Origin: Arthrobacter subterraneus
Lineage (GTDB): Bacteria > Actinomycetota > Actinomycetes > Actinomycetales > Micrococcaceae
DNA: 64,000 bases
Assembly (NCBI RefSeq): GCF_900099735.1
Contig: NZ_FNDT01000007.1
Coordinates: forward strand, 1-64,000
Direction: 5' to 3'
How positions within the stretch are numbered: the stretch's first letter is position 1; the number at the start of each line of letters is the position of its first letter. Of the stretch, positions 17,875-27,670 are shown one piece after another. A program made the translations under genes and the position numbers. The notes under the pieces were generated by a model, which saw only the letters and a program-made list of their open reading frames with translations, was not told where the DNA came from and did not search any database.

Positions 17875-18357
17875 ATGGGACGCTTCCGGGCAGCTCCGGT
17901 TTCCACCGCCGTCGTGCTGTGTACAGCGTGCGCAGGCGGCGCAGCAGAGCCGCTGGCCTGCACGGAAATCGGTGCCGAACCCGGCGTGTCGATCACCATT
18001 TCCGAGACCATGACCGCCGCAATGGAAGATCCTGTGCTTGAGGTGTGCGCCGCTGAATGCCGCACCTATCCGGTCGACCTTTTCCCGGGGACTGAAGCGG
18101 TGGACCTGGGATGTGACTCCACCGAACCCGAAGGAAGCTGCTCAGCGAGCATGCGCCCGGACGGCACGCTGGTGGGCTTTGTTCGCGTTGATGAGCTGAC
18201 CGCCGGCGAGGTTGGCGTGACACTGATCTCGGGCGATCAGCATTACCGCAGCACTGGCACACCGCAGCTGGTCTACCCCAATGGGCGGAACTGCCCGGGC
18301 GAGGCCCTACAGCTGTCTGTAACCCTCGACGACGGACGCCTGGCCATCCGATCCTGA
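17875..18357 (+). CDS. Putative small secreted lipoprotein, 160 aa
   Basis: It begins MGRFRAAPVSTAVVLCTACAGG, a short hydrophobic leader with a weak lipobox (Cys19). The mature part has six or more cysteines (LACTEIG, VCAAECRTYPVD, LGCDS, GSCSAS, RNCPGE), suggesting disulfides outside the membrane. No known domain was recognised. It follows mutY by 135 bases and ends just before a long bidirectional hairpin. Confidence 0.65.
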   Translation: MGRFRAAPVSTAVVLCTACAGGAAEPLACTEIGAEPGVSITISETMTAAMEDPVLEVCAAECRTYPVDLFPGTEAVDLGCDSTEPEGSCSASMRPDGTLVGFVRVDELTAGEVGVTLISGDQHYRSTGTPQLVYPNGRNCPGEALQLSVTLDDGRLAIRS

Positions 18358-18360
18358 ATC

Positions 18361-18415
18361 TTTTGCGCGCATATGGCGGCTTCGAGGCGGCGGAAGTCAC
18401 CATAGGTGCGCAAAA
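18361..18415. terminator. Long imperfect hairpin between convergent genes (bidirectional terminator)
   Basis: TTTTGCGCGCATATGG (18361-18376) pairs with 18400-18415 with only two mismatches. The stem extends inward through GCGGCTTC / GGAAGTCA with wobble pairs, giving about 23 imperfect pairs. The outer ends are TTTT and AAAA, so transcripts from either side meet a stem followed by U residues. It lies between the + strand lipoprotein gene and the - strand dhaM. Confidence 0.75.
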
Positions 18416-18472
18416 TTTCCGCTGGGGTGGGGTGGGACGGGATGGGATCGCCGAGGGTGTGGGCGGGGTGCG

Positions 18473-19201
18473 CTACAGCTCGCCGAACCCTGCCTTCACT
18501 TCACCGCCGATGTATTCGATGGCCTCCCGCGCCTGAGGGCCGGTTGCTTCCGCCCGCAGTTCCTGCCCCTCCCCGAGGGCCAGCGACATCAGTAGCATCA
18601 CGGATTTACCGTCGACGCCGTTGATGCTGACCTCTGCGTCCAGGTCGGTCAGGGCCCTGGCGATGACCGCGGCGGGGCGTGCGTGCAGGCCCATCTTGTT
18701 CGGCAGGGTCCATGCGCCCGTCACGGGAGTTCCAGCCCGCTCCTCTACCGGTTCCACCGGCCCGGGAACCGCGGCCCCGTGCGAGACGAACGGCTCAAGA
18801 GATTCCGGGTCGATGGAGACGATGGCCCGTTCAGCGGCAGCAGCGACCTCGTCCACCGTGCCGCCCGACTCAGCCTGCACAGCGGCGGCGACTGCTCCCT
18901 CGACCAGCGCGGCCTGCGGCAACCGGATCCGTGAGCGGGTGTCGGGGGAGAGGAATTCGAGCGTCATCTCGGCGGTCATCACCGCCGAGCCGAGGTCGGT
19001 GAGGACTACTACGCCGTCGCCCTCCTCGGCTTCCTCGAGGCCTGACTGGACCTTTTCAAGGCTCGTTCCGATGCGGGAGGGGGAATCATTGGTTCCACCG
19101 GCAGCGGCGATCCGGACGTTCGGGGCCATCTGCGCGGCAAGCTCCACCACTCCCTCGGCGATCTTGCTGCTGTGGGAGACGATCACCAGGCCAACGGTCA
19201 C
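18473..19201 (-). CDS. dhaM: Dihydroxyacetone kinase phosphotransfer subunit DhaM (EIIA-HPr fusion)
   Basis: Passes phosphate from the PTS to ADP bound on DhaL (242 aa). Residues 1-130 form an EIIA-Man-type domain (VIVSHSSKIAEG with His9, then AAGGTND and LTDLGSAVMTAEM). Residues 160-242 form an HPr-like domain with the phospho-site GLHARPAA and the serine region GKSVMLLMSLAL. The third, EI-like domain of enterobacterial DhaM is missing, as is usual in Gram-positives. The GTG start overlaps the dhaL stop (GTGA at 19198-19201). Confidence 0.93.
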   Translation of the reverse strand: MTVGLVIVSHSSKIAEGVVELAAQMAPNVRIAAAGGTNDSPSRIGTSLEKVQSGLEEAEEGDGVVVLTDLGSAVMTAEMTLEFLSPDTRSRIRLPQAALVEGAVAAAVQAESGGTVDEVAAAAERAIVSIDPESLEPFVSHGAAVPGPVEPVEERAGTPVTGAWTLPNKMGLHARPAAVIARALTDLDAEVSINGVDGKSVMLLMSLALGEGQELRAEATGPQAREAIEYIGGEVKAGFGEL

Positions 19202-19836
19202 AGCTGCTGCCCCGCGGTGTCAGCCGCCGCCTGCAGGATCAGTGCCGAGGACTGCGCGCCCGGATCGCGGTGACCGGCGCTGCGCTCGCCAAGGTAGCTG
19301 GCCCGGCCCTTCCGGGCGATGAGCGGCTCCGTTGCCGTGGCACCTGCCTGCGCGGCGTTTGCTGCAGCGTTGAGCACCTCGGGGCTGGTTGCGCCGGCGG
19401 ATTGTGCGGTTTCGGCCGCCTCGACGGCGGGAGTCCAGGCGTCGACCATGGTCTTGTCTCCCGGCTCCGCCTTGCCGCGGGCCACCACACCATCGCGTGC
19501 TGCGGTCAGGAAAGCAACGACGGCGGCTGGATCCAGCTCGGCTGCGTCACCGAGCGCTGTGGCTCCACGAAGGAACGCGGTGCCGTACAACGGACCGGCA
19601 GCGCCCCCGACGGTGGACATCAGGGTCATGGCCGTCAGTTTGAATACTGCCGCCGGATTCTCCTGGGAACCGCCGTCGAGCTTCCCCACCACCGCCGCAA
19701 ACCCGCGCTGCATGTTCTCGCCGTGGTCGGCGTCGCCGATTGCCCGGTCCAACTCCATCAGGGCGGTGCGGTTCTCGGTGAGGACCCGCGAACATTCCCG
19801 GATCCAGGCTTCAGCCCACTGTGCAGTCAACACCAT
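19198..19836 (-). CDS. dhaL: Dihydroxyacetone kinase ADP-binding subunit DhaL
   Basis: All-helical nucleotide subunit that transfers phosphate to the dihydroxyacetone held by DhaK (212 aa). It has the Mg-ADP-binding LDRAIGDADHGENMQRGF, followed by TVGGAAGPLYGTAFLRGA, GDKTMVDAWTPA and RKGRASYLGERSAGHRDPGA. These match DhaL closely. It starts one base after the dhaK stop and overlaps dhaM. Confidence 0.95.
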   Translation of the reverse strand: MVLTAQWAEAWIRECSRVLTENRTALMELDRAIGDADHGENMQRGFAAVVGKLDGGSQENPAAVFKLTAMTLMSTVGGAAGPLYGTAFLRGATALGDAAELDPAAVVAFLTAARDGVVARGKAEPGDKTMVDAWTPAVEAAETAQSAGATSPEVLNAAANAAQAGATATEPLIARKGRASYLGERSAGHRDPGAQSSALILQAAADTAGQQL

Positions 19837-20838
<1,002 letters not shown>

Positions 20839-20901
20839 GCGAGTCTCCTAGACGGTGATCGACCGGTAGATAACCGGTTCGCCATTGATCGGTCCGCTGT
20901 G

Positions 20902-20960
20902 TGTCCCGGTACAGGGACAAGCCTTACCCGGCGGGCTGCAGGGGTACTTGAACAGTACCC
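20902..20960. promoter_or_regulatory. Candidate operators upstream of dhaK
   Basis: Two short inverted repeats lie in the 235-base gap between dhaK and the csbD-like gene. One is TGTCCC-GGTACA-GGGACA (20902-20919). The other is GGGTACT-TGAAC-AGTACCC (20942-20960). A repeated ACCGGT lies closer to the start. They could bind a regulator of dhaKLM, but none is encoded nearby. Confidence 0.4.
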
Positions 20961-21004
20961 GCGGCGCCCACCGTTGCCCAGACCTTTCAGAAGAGCGCCG
21001 GAAA

Positions 21005-21044
21005 CAGGTGTGGGAAGAACCCCGAGAGGTTCTTCCCACACTTG
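21005..21044 (-). terminator. Strong hairpin downstream of the csbD-like gene
   Basis: A 14-bp perfect stem (21008-21021 with 21028-21041) and 6-base loop CCGAGA, extendable by three more pairs including one G-T. It lies about 30 bases after the csbD-like stop codon. The T-tract is weak, but the stem is very stable. Confidence 0.75.
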
Positions 21045-21073
21045 GTGGCCCTGGCCACTGGGCGTTGTGCCGG

Positions 21074-21247
21074 CTACTTCTTGAACGCGTCCTTGATGTT
21101 CTCACCGGCATCTTTGAGATTGGCTTTGCTCTGGTCTTTCTGACCCTCGGCTTCCATCTCCCTGTCGCCGGTGGCCTTGCCCAGGCCTTCCTGGACCTTG
21201 CCGCCCAGCTTCTCGGCCTTGTTCTGAGCTTTCTCGTCTGCACCCAT
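21074..21247 (-). CDS. CsbD-like stress protein, 57 aa
   Basis: Small, highly charged, lysine/glutamate-rich protein: MGADEKAQNKAEKLGGKVQE, then GLGKATGDREMEAEGQKDQS, ending AGENIKDAFKK. This is the CsbD pattern (KLGGKVQEGLGKATGD), a family induced by general stress in Bacillus and widespread in actinobacteria; its molecular role is unknown. AAGGCGG precedes the ATG. It forms its own unit between a strong hairpin and the argA gene. Confidence 0.85.
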   Translation of the reverse strand: MGADEKAQNKAEKLGGKVQEGLGKATGDREMEAEGQKDQSKANLKDAGENIKDAFKK

Positions 21248-21358
21248 GGCGTTCCGCCTTTCGTCGACGTTCCGTCCCCCGGTCGGGAGGACTCACCCGG
21301 CATCGAAATACCAAGCATCCTTAGCTTATCGGGGCGGGGCCTGCCTGGCTAGATTCGT

Positions 21359-21868
21359 TCAGAGGTCCCGGATCATCCTGGTGTTGCCGAGGGTGTTCGG
21401 TTTGACCCGCGCAAGGTCAAGGAACTCGGCTACGCCCTCGTCATGGGAACGCAGGAGCTCCGAATACACCACGGGATCCACCGCCGACTGGTCCTCCATC
21501 ACCCGGAACCCGTGACGCCGGAAAAACGCCTCCTCGAAGGTCAGGCAGAACACCCGCCGCACGCCTACCACACGTGCTTCCTCAAGCAGCGCGTTCACGA
21601 CGGCGCTGCCCACTCCCCTGCCTCGTGCTTCCGCAGCGGTGGCCAGCGTACGGATCTCGGCGAGGTCCTCCCACATGACGTGGAGGGCTCCGCAGCCGAG
21701 GACACCGCCGTCGTTGTCTTCGGCGATCTTGAACTCCTGGAGGCCCTCGTAATAGGCGACCGTTTCCTTGGCGATGAGAATGCGCTGATCCGCAAGCGGC
21801 GCAACCAGCTGCTTGATCACCGGCACGTCGGCGGTGGTTGCGCGGCGGATTCGAAAGGACTGGTTCAT
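21359..21868 (-). CDS. argA: Amino-acid N-acetyltransferase (short NAGS, ArgA-like)
   Basis: GNAT-fold enzyme (169 aa) that acetylates glutamate, the first step of arginine synthesis. It matches the mycobacterial short N-acetylglutamate synthase in key places: FRIRRATTADVPVIKQLV, VLGCGALHVMWEDLAEIRTLA, the acetyl-CoA loop ARGRGVGSAVV, and the distinctive C-terminus VAEFLDLARVKPNTLGNTRM. I chose the ATG at 21868. The longer frame to 22234 is arginine-rich and runs into clpC. It sits downstream of clpC on the same strand. Confidence 0.88.
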   Translation of the reverse strand: MNQSFRIRRATTADVPVIKQLVAPLADQRILIAKETVAYYEGLQEFKIAEDNDGGVLGCGALHVMWEDLAEIRTLATAAEARGRGVGSAVVNALLEEARVVGVRRVFCLTFEEAFFRRHGFRVMEDQSAVDPVVYSELLRSHDEGVAEFLDLARVKPNTLGNTRMIRDL

Positions 21869-21956
21869 CCGATCAAGTCTAGGGACTCCGGAGCCGCGCC
21901 GCGTGCCAGCCCGTCCACCCTGCGGGGACACACCGGAACAGGCGCTCAAACGACAC

Positions 21957-21988
21957 GATGCCCGCACCGGCGATCCGATACGGGCATC
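21957..21988 (-). terminator. Hairpin downstream of clpC
   Basis: GATGCCCG (21957-21964) pairs with CGGGCATC (21981-21988) around a 16-base loop, about 22 bases after the clpC stop. It probably ends the clpC transcript. Confidence 0.55.
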
Positions 21989-22010
21989 CTGTCTTGTAGG
22001 TGCGGAAACC

Positions 22011-24518
22011 TTATTCGGGAACCGTTGCCTCGATGGCCGGGGGCGTGTCCTCGATCGCCTTCGGAGCACCGTGCCCAACGAAGGTGAACTGGGCTTCATC
22101 ACCCTCGCCCTCAACGTCCACCGATACGGTCTCGCCGGACTTGAGGTCTCCGAACAGGATCTTCTCGGACAGCTGGTCCTCGATCTCGCGCTGGATGGTG
22201 CGGCGCAGCGGCCGAGCACCCATCGCGGGGTCATAACCGCGGGTGGCCAGCAGCACCTTGGCCGCGGGGGTGAGCTCGATGCTCATCCCCTTGTCTGCCA
22301 TGCGCTTGCCCAGACGGTCAAGGAACAGATCGACGATCTGGACAATCTCTTCCTGCGTCAGCTGCGGGAACACCACGGTGTCGTCAACGCGGTTCAGGAA
22401 CTCCGGACGGAAGTGCTGCTTGAGCTCTTCCGTGACCTTCGCCTTGATGCGGGTGTAGCTCGTGTTGGTGTCAGTCCCGGACTGGAAGCCGGTCATGACG
22501 CCCTTGGAGATGTCCCGGGTACCGAGGTTGGTGGTCATGATGATGACGGTGTTCTTGAAGTCCACCACGCGGCCCTGGCTGTCCGTCAGACGCCCGTCTT
22601 CCAGGATCTGCAGGAGCGAGTTGAAGAGATCGGCGTGGGCCTTCTCCACCTCGTCGAACAGAACCACTGAGAACGGCCGACGGCGGACCTTCTCGGTGAG
22701 CTGGCCGCCCTCCTCATAACCGACGTAGCCGGGAGGAGCACCGAAGAGCCGGGAGACGGTGTGCTTCTCCGAGTACTCCGACATGTCCAGCGTGATCAGC
22801 GCATCCTCATCACCGAAGAGGAACTCGGCAAGCGCCTTGGCGAGCTCCGTCTTGCCGACGCCGGTGGGGCCGGCGAAGATGAACGATCCGCCCGGACGCT
22901 TTGGATCCTTGAGGCCGGCGCGCGTACGGCGGATGGCCTGGGAGATGGCCTTGATGGCATCATCCTGCCCAATGACCCGCTTGTGCAGCTCATCTTCCAT
23001 CTTCAGCAGGCGCGAGGACTCCTCCTCGGTGAGCTTGAAGACGGGGATGCCGGTGGAGTTCGCCAGCACCTCGGCGATCAGCTCCTCGTCAACCTCGGCG
23101 ATGTCATCGAGACCGCCGGACTTCCAGCGGCGCTCCTTGTCCACGCGTTCATCGTGGAGCTTCTGTTCACGGTCGCGCAGGCGGGCCGCACCCTCGAAGT
23201 CCTGTGCGTCGATGGCGGATTCCTTTTCCCGCTTCACGGAGGCGATGCGCTCATCGATTTCCTTGAGCTCCGGCGGAGCTGTCATCCGGCGAATGCGCAG
23301 GCGCGCGCCGGCTTCATCGATGAGGTCGATTGCCTTGTCCGGCAGGAACCGGTCCGAGATGTAACGCTCGGCCAGGTTGGCAGCTGAAGCCAGAGCGGCA
23401 TCCGTGATGGACACCCGGTGGTGCGCCTCGTAGCGGTCGCGCAGGCCCTTCAGGATCTCGATGGCATGCGCAACCGACGGTTCCTGCACCTGGATGGGCT
23501 GGAACCGGCGCTCAAGGGCGGCATCCTTCTCAATGTGCTTGCGGTACTCATCCAGCGTGGTTGCACCGATGGTCTGCAGCTCTCCACGCGCGAGCATGGG
23601 CTTCAGGATGGATGCGGCGTCAATGGCACCTTCAGCCGCACCCGCACCCACGAGGGTGTGGATCTCATCGATGAACAGGATGATGTCACCGCGGGTCCGG
23701 ATTTCCTTCAGGACTTTCTTCAGGCGTTCCTCGAAGTCACCGCGGTAGCGCGAACCTGCCACCAGCGACCCGAGGTCAAGGGTGTACAGCTGCTTGTCGC
23801 GGATGGTCTCCGGGACGTCACCGCGCACGATGGCCTGTGCAAGCCCCTCGACGACGGCGGTCTTGCCGACGCCGGGCTCGCCGATGAGTACCGGGTTGTT
23901 CTTGGTGCGGCGGGAGAGCACCTGCATGACGCGCTCCATCTCAAGCTCGCGCCCGATCACGGGGTCAAGCTTGCCCTCACGGGCTGCCTGGGTGAGATTG
24001 CGCCCGAACTGGTCGAGAACCACCGAACCGGCGGGTGTGCCCTCCTGCTGCTGGCCGCCGGACGCCACGGGCTCCTTGCCCTGGTAGCCGGAGAGCAGCT
24101 GGATGACCTGCTGGCGGACGCGGTTGAGGTCAGCGCCAAGCTTGACCAGGACCTGCGCTGCAACACCCTCACCCTCACGGATGAGACCGAGCAGGATGTG
24201 CTCGGTGCCGATGTAGTTGTGGCCGAGCTGGAGCGCCTCACGCAGGGAGAGCTCAAGCACCTTCTTGGCACGGGGAGTGAAGGGAATGTGACCGGAGGGA
24301 GCCTGCTGGCCCTGCCCGATGATCTCCTGCACCTGCTCGCGCACAGCGCCCAGGGAAATACTCAGGGATTCGAGCGCCTTTGCGGCGACACCCTCACCTT
24401 CATGGATTAGCCCAAGCAGAATGTGCTCGGTGCCGATGTAATTGTGGTTGAGCATGCGGGCCTCTTCCTGGGCCAGCACTACAACTCGACGGGCACGATC
24501 CGTAAATCTCTCAAACAT
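22011..24518 (-). CDS. clpC: ATP-dependent Clp protease ATPase subunit ClpC
   Basis: AAA+ unfoldase that feeds substrates to ClpP (835 aa). It has two N-terminal Clp repeats (each with [14 protein letters not shown]), a first AAA domain with [15 protein letters not shown], a UVR-like coiled middle domain, and a second AAA domain with [14 protein letters not shown] and [11 protein letters not shown]. The C-terminus is Glu-rich. I chose the ATG at 24518 ([12 protein letters not shown]), with AGGAG eight bases upstream. The GTG at 24527 lies directly next to that ribosome site. A ClgR-type palindrome and a TAGCAT -10 box (24549-24554) lie upstream. Confidence 0.97.
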   Translation of the reverse strand: MFERFTDRARRVVVLAQEEARMLNHNYIGTEHILLGLIHEGEGVAAKALESLSISLGAVREQVQEIIGQGQQAPSGHIPFTPRAKKVLELSLREALQLGHNYIGTEHILLGLIREGEGVAAQVLVKLGADLNRVRQQVIQLLSGYQGKEPVASGGQQQEGTPAGSVVLDQFGRNLTQAAREGKLDPVIGRELEMERVMQVLSRRTKNNPVLIGEPGVGKTAVVEGLAQAIVRGDVPETIRDKQLYTLDLGSLVAGSRYRGDFEERLKKVLKEIRTRGDIILFIDEIHTLVGAGAAEGAIDAASILKPMLARGELQTIGATTLDEYRKHIEKDAALERRFQPIQVQEPSVAHAIEILKGLRDRYEAHHRVSITDAALASAANLAERYISDRFLPDKAIDLIDEAGARLRIRRMTAPPELKEIDERIASVKREKESAIDAQDFEGAARLRDREQKLHDERVDKERRWKSGGLDDIAEVDEELIAEVLANSTGIPVFKLTEEESSRLLKMEDELHKRVIGQDDAIKAISQAIRRTRAGLKDPKRPGGSFIFAGPTGVGKTELAKALAEFLFGDEDALITLDMSEYSEKHTVSRLFGAPPGYVGYEEGGQLTEKVRRRPFSVVLFDEVEKAHADLFNSLLQILEDGRLTDSQGRVVDFKNTVIIMTTNLGTRDISKGVMTGFQSGTDTNTSYTRIKAKVTEELKQHFRPEFLNRVDDTVVFPQLTQEEIVQIVDLFLDRLGKRMADKGMSIELTPAAKVLLATRGYDPAMGARPLRRTIQREIEDQLSEKILFGDLKSGETVSVDVEGEGDEAQFTFVGHGAPKAIEDTPPAIEATVPE

Positions 24519-24581
24519 GAGGCACACTCCTAGCTAACGCGTAATTCGATGCTACGTGCCTGCGCATGGCTTGGGGAGCGT

Positions 24582-24598
24582 GTTCGCCACAGGCGAGA
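24582..24598. promoter_or_regulatory. ClgR-type operator upstream of clpC
   Basis: GTTCGCCACAGGCGAGA contains CGCC-ACA-GGCG (24585-24595), matching the CGCYNNNRGCG core of operators bound by ClgR, the actinobacterial activator of clp genes. It is 67 bases upstream of the clpC start and about 30 bases upstream of the TAGCAT -10 box, a suitable place for an activator. Confidence 0.7.
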
Positions 24599-24636
24599 TG
24601 CCGAAAAAGTCTGTACGTTCCCGGGCGGGAGGCCGC

Positions 24637-24960
24637 TTACCGCTGAGCGGCCCGGTACGCCTCAATAATTTCCGAATTCACACGGCCCCGGGAAGAGACG
24701 TTGTAGCCGTTTGCCTTCGCCCATTCGCGGATTTGCGCCGCCTCCTGATTACGGGCGGCGGGTGCGCTGGGACGCTGCTTCGGCTGGCTTTCGCGCCTCC
24801 CCGCGGCAACATACTGGGCCAGGGCGCTCCGCAGCTCGTCGGCGTGCGCTGAGGAAAGGTCAATTTCATACTGCGTCCCGTCGAGACCGAACCGGACGGT
24901 TTCATCCGCCTCGCCGCCGTCGAGGTCATCAATAAGAATGATTTTGACTTTCTGCGCCAT
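24637..24960 (-). CDS. lsr2: Nucleoid-associated protein Lsr2
   Basis: H-NS-like protein that bridges and silences AT-rich DNA (107 aa). The N-terminal dimerisation domain is visible (MAQKVKIILIDDLDGGEADE, TVRFGLDGTQYEIDLS). A linker rich in Gln/Pro/Ala follows, then the C-terminal DNA-binding domain IREWAKANGYNVSSRGRVN with the RGR minor-groove hook. I chose the ATG at 24960, preceded by GAGGAGA. The usual length and motifs leave little doubt. It lies between lysS and clpC, a common actinobacterial order. Confidence 0.97.
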   Translation of the reverse strand: MAQKVKIILIDDLDGGEADETVRFGLDGTQYEIDLSSAHADELRSALAQYVAAGRRESQPKQRPSAPAARNQEAAQIREWAKANGYNVSSRGRVNSEIIEAYRAAQR

Positions 24961-25056
24961 GATAATTCTCCTCAATCGGCCCGGGCCCGCTATTCAGGAG
25001 TAATTATCGTCCGCAATAAACCCCTACGTCAAAGCGCGGAATTTTCCCTGAAGGAT

Positions 25057-25236
25057 TCACTGCTTCTCTGACTCATCACCCGGGGAGGACTCGGGTTTAA
25101 ATGCATTCTCCCTGGCGTTTCGCTGCGCTGATTCGGCTTCGCGCTCCGCTCTATCGGCATTGAAGATCGCCTTCATGACGAAGTAGAAGATGACCCCCAT
25201 CGCGATGGACGGCAACAGAACGGTCAAATACTCCAT
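25057..25236 (-). CDS. Small single-pass membrane protein next to lysS, 59 aa
   Basis: It begins MEYLTVLLPSIAMGVIFYFV, an N-terminal membrane segment. A charged helical tail follows (ADRAEREAESAQRNA) and it ends PGDESEKQ. Its start is three bases after the lysS stop, so it is co-translated with lysS. From memory, such a protein is conserved beside lysS in Arthrobacter. Function unknown. Confidence 0.75.
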   Translation of the reverse strand: MEYLTVLLPSIAMGVIFYFVMKAIFNADRAEREAESAQRNARENAFKPESSPGDESEKQ

Positions 25237-25239
25237 GAA

Positions 25240-26748
25240 TTAACCAAGCTCCGGCTTCAGCAGCGGGAATAGGATGGTTTCCCGGATACCCGCGGCAGTA
25301 AAAAGCATGACGAGGCGGTCAATGCCCAATCCGATACCGCCCATCGGCGGGGCTCCATATTCGAGGGCGCGGAGGAAGTCCTCGTCTAGCTGCATGGCTT
25401 CCTCGTCACCTGCGGCGGCGCGCCTTGACTGTTCCGTGAGCCGCTCCCGCTGGATCACCGGGTCGATGAGCTCGGAAAAGGCGGTCCCCCGTTCCATTCC
25501 ACCGATGATGAGGTCCCAGGCTTCGATCAGCCTCGGCTTGTTCCGGTGGGGACGGGCCAGTGGTTGCGCCGAGGGGGGATAGTCGTAGACGAATGTCGGC
25601 TGCACCAGTGTCGGTTCGACAATTTCACTGAACAACTCAAGGACAAGCTTTTCCTCATCCCATGCCGGGTCCACGGAAACTTCCCGCTCCGCCGCCACAG
25701 CGAGCAACGATTCCCTGCTGGTTTCTGGGGTGATTTCGCGGCCGACCGCCTCGGAGAGTCCCGGATAAACACCCAGCCAGCGCCAATCACCGTCAAGATT
25801 AATGGTTCCGGCTTCAGTTTCAATCTGGCGCGATCCCAGCAGGTCAGCGCAATTGAGGACGATCTCCTTCATTCGATCAGCCATCACGAACTGGTCGGCA
25901 TATGCCTCGTAACACTCGAGCATGGTGAATTCCGGGCTGTGGGTCGAATCGACTCCCTCATTGCGGAAAATACGTCCAATTTCGTAAACCCGGTCGATTC
26001 CGCCCACAACTGCCCGCTTGAGATAGAGCTCAAGGGCAATGCGCAGGGTCATTTTCTGGTCGAACGCATTCACGTGGGTCTCGAACGGCCTCGCGGCCGC
26101 GCCGCCGTGCACCAGCTGCAGGATGGGAGTCTCGACCTCGATGTAGTCCCGCGCGTGCAGTGTTTCTCGGATACTGCGCGTAATCATGGCCCGGGTGCGG
26201 ACCATCTGCCGCGCTTCCTCACGCACCAGGAGATCCACATAGCGCTGCCGCACGCGGGTCTCCTCGTTTACACCGGCGTGCAGCGTGGGGAGCGGACGCA
26301 GCGCCTTCGACGCCATTTTCCAGCCTGACGCCATGACGGAAAGTTCACCGCGCCGCGAACTGATGACCTCCCCGGCCACCTGCACATGGTCGCCGAGGTC
26401 GACGACGGCCTTCCAGTCAGCCAGCGGCTCCTCGCCGACCGCTGCGAGGCTCAGCATTGCCTGCAGACGGGTGCCGTCGCCTTCCTGCAGGGTGGCGAAG
26501 CAAAGCTTTCCGGTATTCCGGAGGAAGACGACGCGGCCAACCACGCTGACGTCCTCGCCCGTGGACTCTCCGGCCTCGAGCTGGCTGAAGCGCTTGCGGA
26601 TCTCAGCCAGCGACGACGTGCGCTCCGGCTTGACCGGATACGGCTCGTCACCGCGCTCCAGCATGCGTGAACGCTTTTCCATGCGGATGCGCATCTGCTC
26701 GTTGAATTCTTCGGTGGTGAGGATCGGCTCAGTGGTCACGATATCCAA
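25240..26748 (-). CDS. lysS: Lysyl-tRNA synthetase, class II
   Basis: Charges tRNA-Lys (502 aa). It has an N-terminal OB-fold anticodon domain (VSVVGRVVFLRNTGKLCFATLQE) and class II motifs: motif 1 around YIEVETPILQ, motif 2 RIFRNEGVDSTHSPEFTMLE, and motif 3 GGIGLGIDRLVML. The cognate tRNA-Lys(TTT) gene is at 2905-2977. It closes the fol-pan block, ten bases after panC, and is followed at once by the small membrane protein. Confidence 0.97.
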   Translation of the reverse strand: MDIVTTEPILTTEEFNEQMRIRMEKRSRMLERGDEPYPVKPERTSSLAEIRKRFSQLEAGESTGEDVSVVGRVVFLRNTGKLCFATLQEGDGTRLQAMLSLAAVGEEPLADWKAVVDLGDHVQVAGEVISSRRGELSVMASGWKMASKALRPLPTLHAGVNEETRVRQRYVDLLVREEARQMVRTRAMITRSIRETLHARDYIEVETPILQLVHGGAAARPFETHVNAFDQKMTLRIALELYLKRAVVGGIDRVYEIGRIFRNEGVDSTHSPEFTMLECYEAYADQFVMADRMKEIVLNCADLLGSRQIETEAGTINLDGDWRWLGVYPGLSEAVGREITPETSRESLLAVAAEREVSVDPAWDEEKLVLELFSEIVEPTLVQPTFVYDYPPSAQPLARPHRNKPRLIEAWDLIIGGMERGTAFSELIDPVIQRERLTEQSRRAAAGDEEAMQLDEDFLRALEYGAPPMGGIGLGIDRLVMLFTAAGIRETILFPLLKPELG

Positions 26749-26758
26749 GGTTACCGGT

Positions 26759-27670
26759 TCAGCCCCGCGCCCCGGCCGGGTCCGCTTTCAGCGGCTGGTT
26801 GTCGATCAGCCGCACACTGCCTACCCGTGCAGCGATCAGCGCCAGCCCCTCCCCCGAGAACGGCGTCAGGCTGCAGTTGAAGGCGAGTGGTTCCAGGGTG
26901 TCCGGGTCCACAACTTCGAAGTACTCGAGCTCCACGAGTGGTTCGCATTCAACCAGCGCGACGGCGGAATCCAGGTCCAGCGGTTCACACCGTGAGGCAC
27001 GCCCCGCCAGGAGCCGCAATGCGCGTGACAGGACCAGGGCAGCTCTCGCCTCCTCCTCGCTCAGGAACCGGTTCCTGCTCGACAGGGCGAGGCCCTCTGC
27101 GGACCTGACAGTGGGAACGGCCCGGATCTCGGCCGTGAAGTTGAGGTCGCTCACCATCCTGCGGATCAGTGCAAGCTGCTGTGCGTCCTTCTGGCCGAAG
27201 TAGGCCCGGTATGAGGCGTCCGCGGCCGGCCAGGCGAGGTGCAGCAGCTTGGCGACGACGGTGAGCATGCCGTCGAAGTGGCCCGGCCGGAACTCACCCT
27301 CGAACTTTTCACCGAGGCGTCCCGCGGAAAGCCGCACGAGGGGGGCGCCGCCTGCGTACACCTCTTCCTGCGGGGGCGCGAACACCAGGTCAACTCCGCA
27401 CCCGCCAAGCAGTTGGACATCCGCCTCGAGGGTCCGCGGGTAGCGGTCGAGGTCGGCGGGATCGCCGAACTGGAGCGGGTTGACAAAGATGGTGGCAACA
27501 ACGACGTCGTTCTCTTCCCGTGCCGCGCGGGCAAGCGCCGCGTGGCCCTCATGCAGCGCACCCATGGTGGGGACGAGCCCCAGGCTGGAGGGGTGCCGCC
27601 GGGAGCTGCCCAGCAGCTCGATGGTGGCGGCCCGCAATTCGGCAGCGGTGGTCAGGACCCGCGGGCTCAT
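26759..27670 (-). CDS. panC: Pantoate--beta-alanine ligase
   Basis: Joins pantoate and beta-alanine with ATP to make pantothenate, the coenzyme A precursor (303 aa). It has the nucleotidyl-transferase motif as HEGH (residues 40-43 in [12 protein letters not shown]), then [29 protein letters not shown] and [10 protein letters not shown]. The ATG overlaps the stop of the DUF2520 gene (ATGA). No panB or panD lies in the window. Confidence 0.95.
   Translation of the reverse strand: MSPRVLTTAAELRAATIELLGSSRRHPSSLGLVPTMGALHEGHAALARAAREENDVVVATIFVNPLQFGDPADLDRYPRTLEADVQLLGGCGVDLVFAPPQEEVYAGGAPLVRLSAGRLGEKFEGEFRPGHFDGMLTVVAKLLHLAWPAADASYRAYFGQKDAQQLALIRRMVSDLNFTAEIRAVPTVRSAEGLALSSRNRFLSEEEARAALVLSRALRLLAGRASRCEPLDLDSAVALVECEPLVELEYFEVVDPDTLEPLAFNCSLTPFSGEGLALIAARVGSVRLIDNQPLKADPAGARG

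Noticed and set aside
18361-18415. Same repeat family as the DUF559 palindromes
   Set aside because: The arms do not align beyond a few bases, so I treat it as separate.
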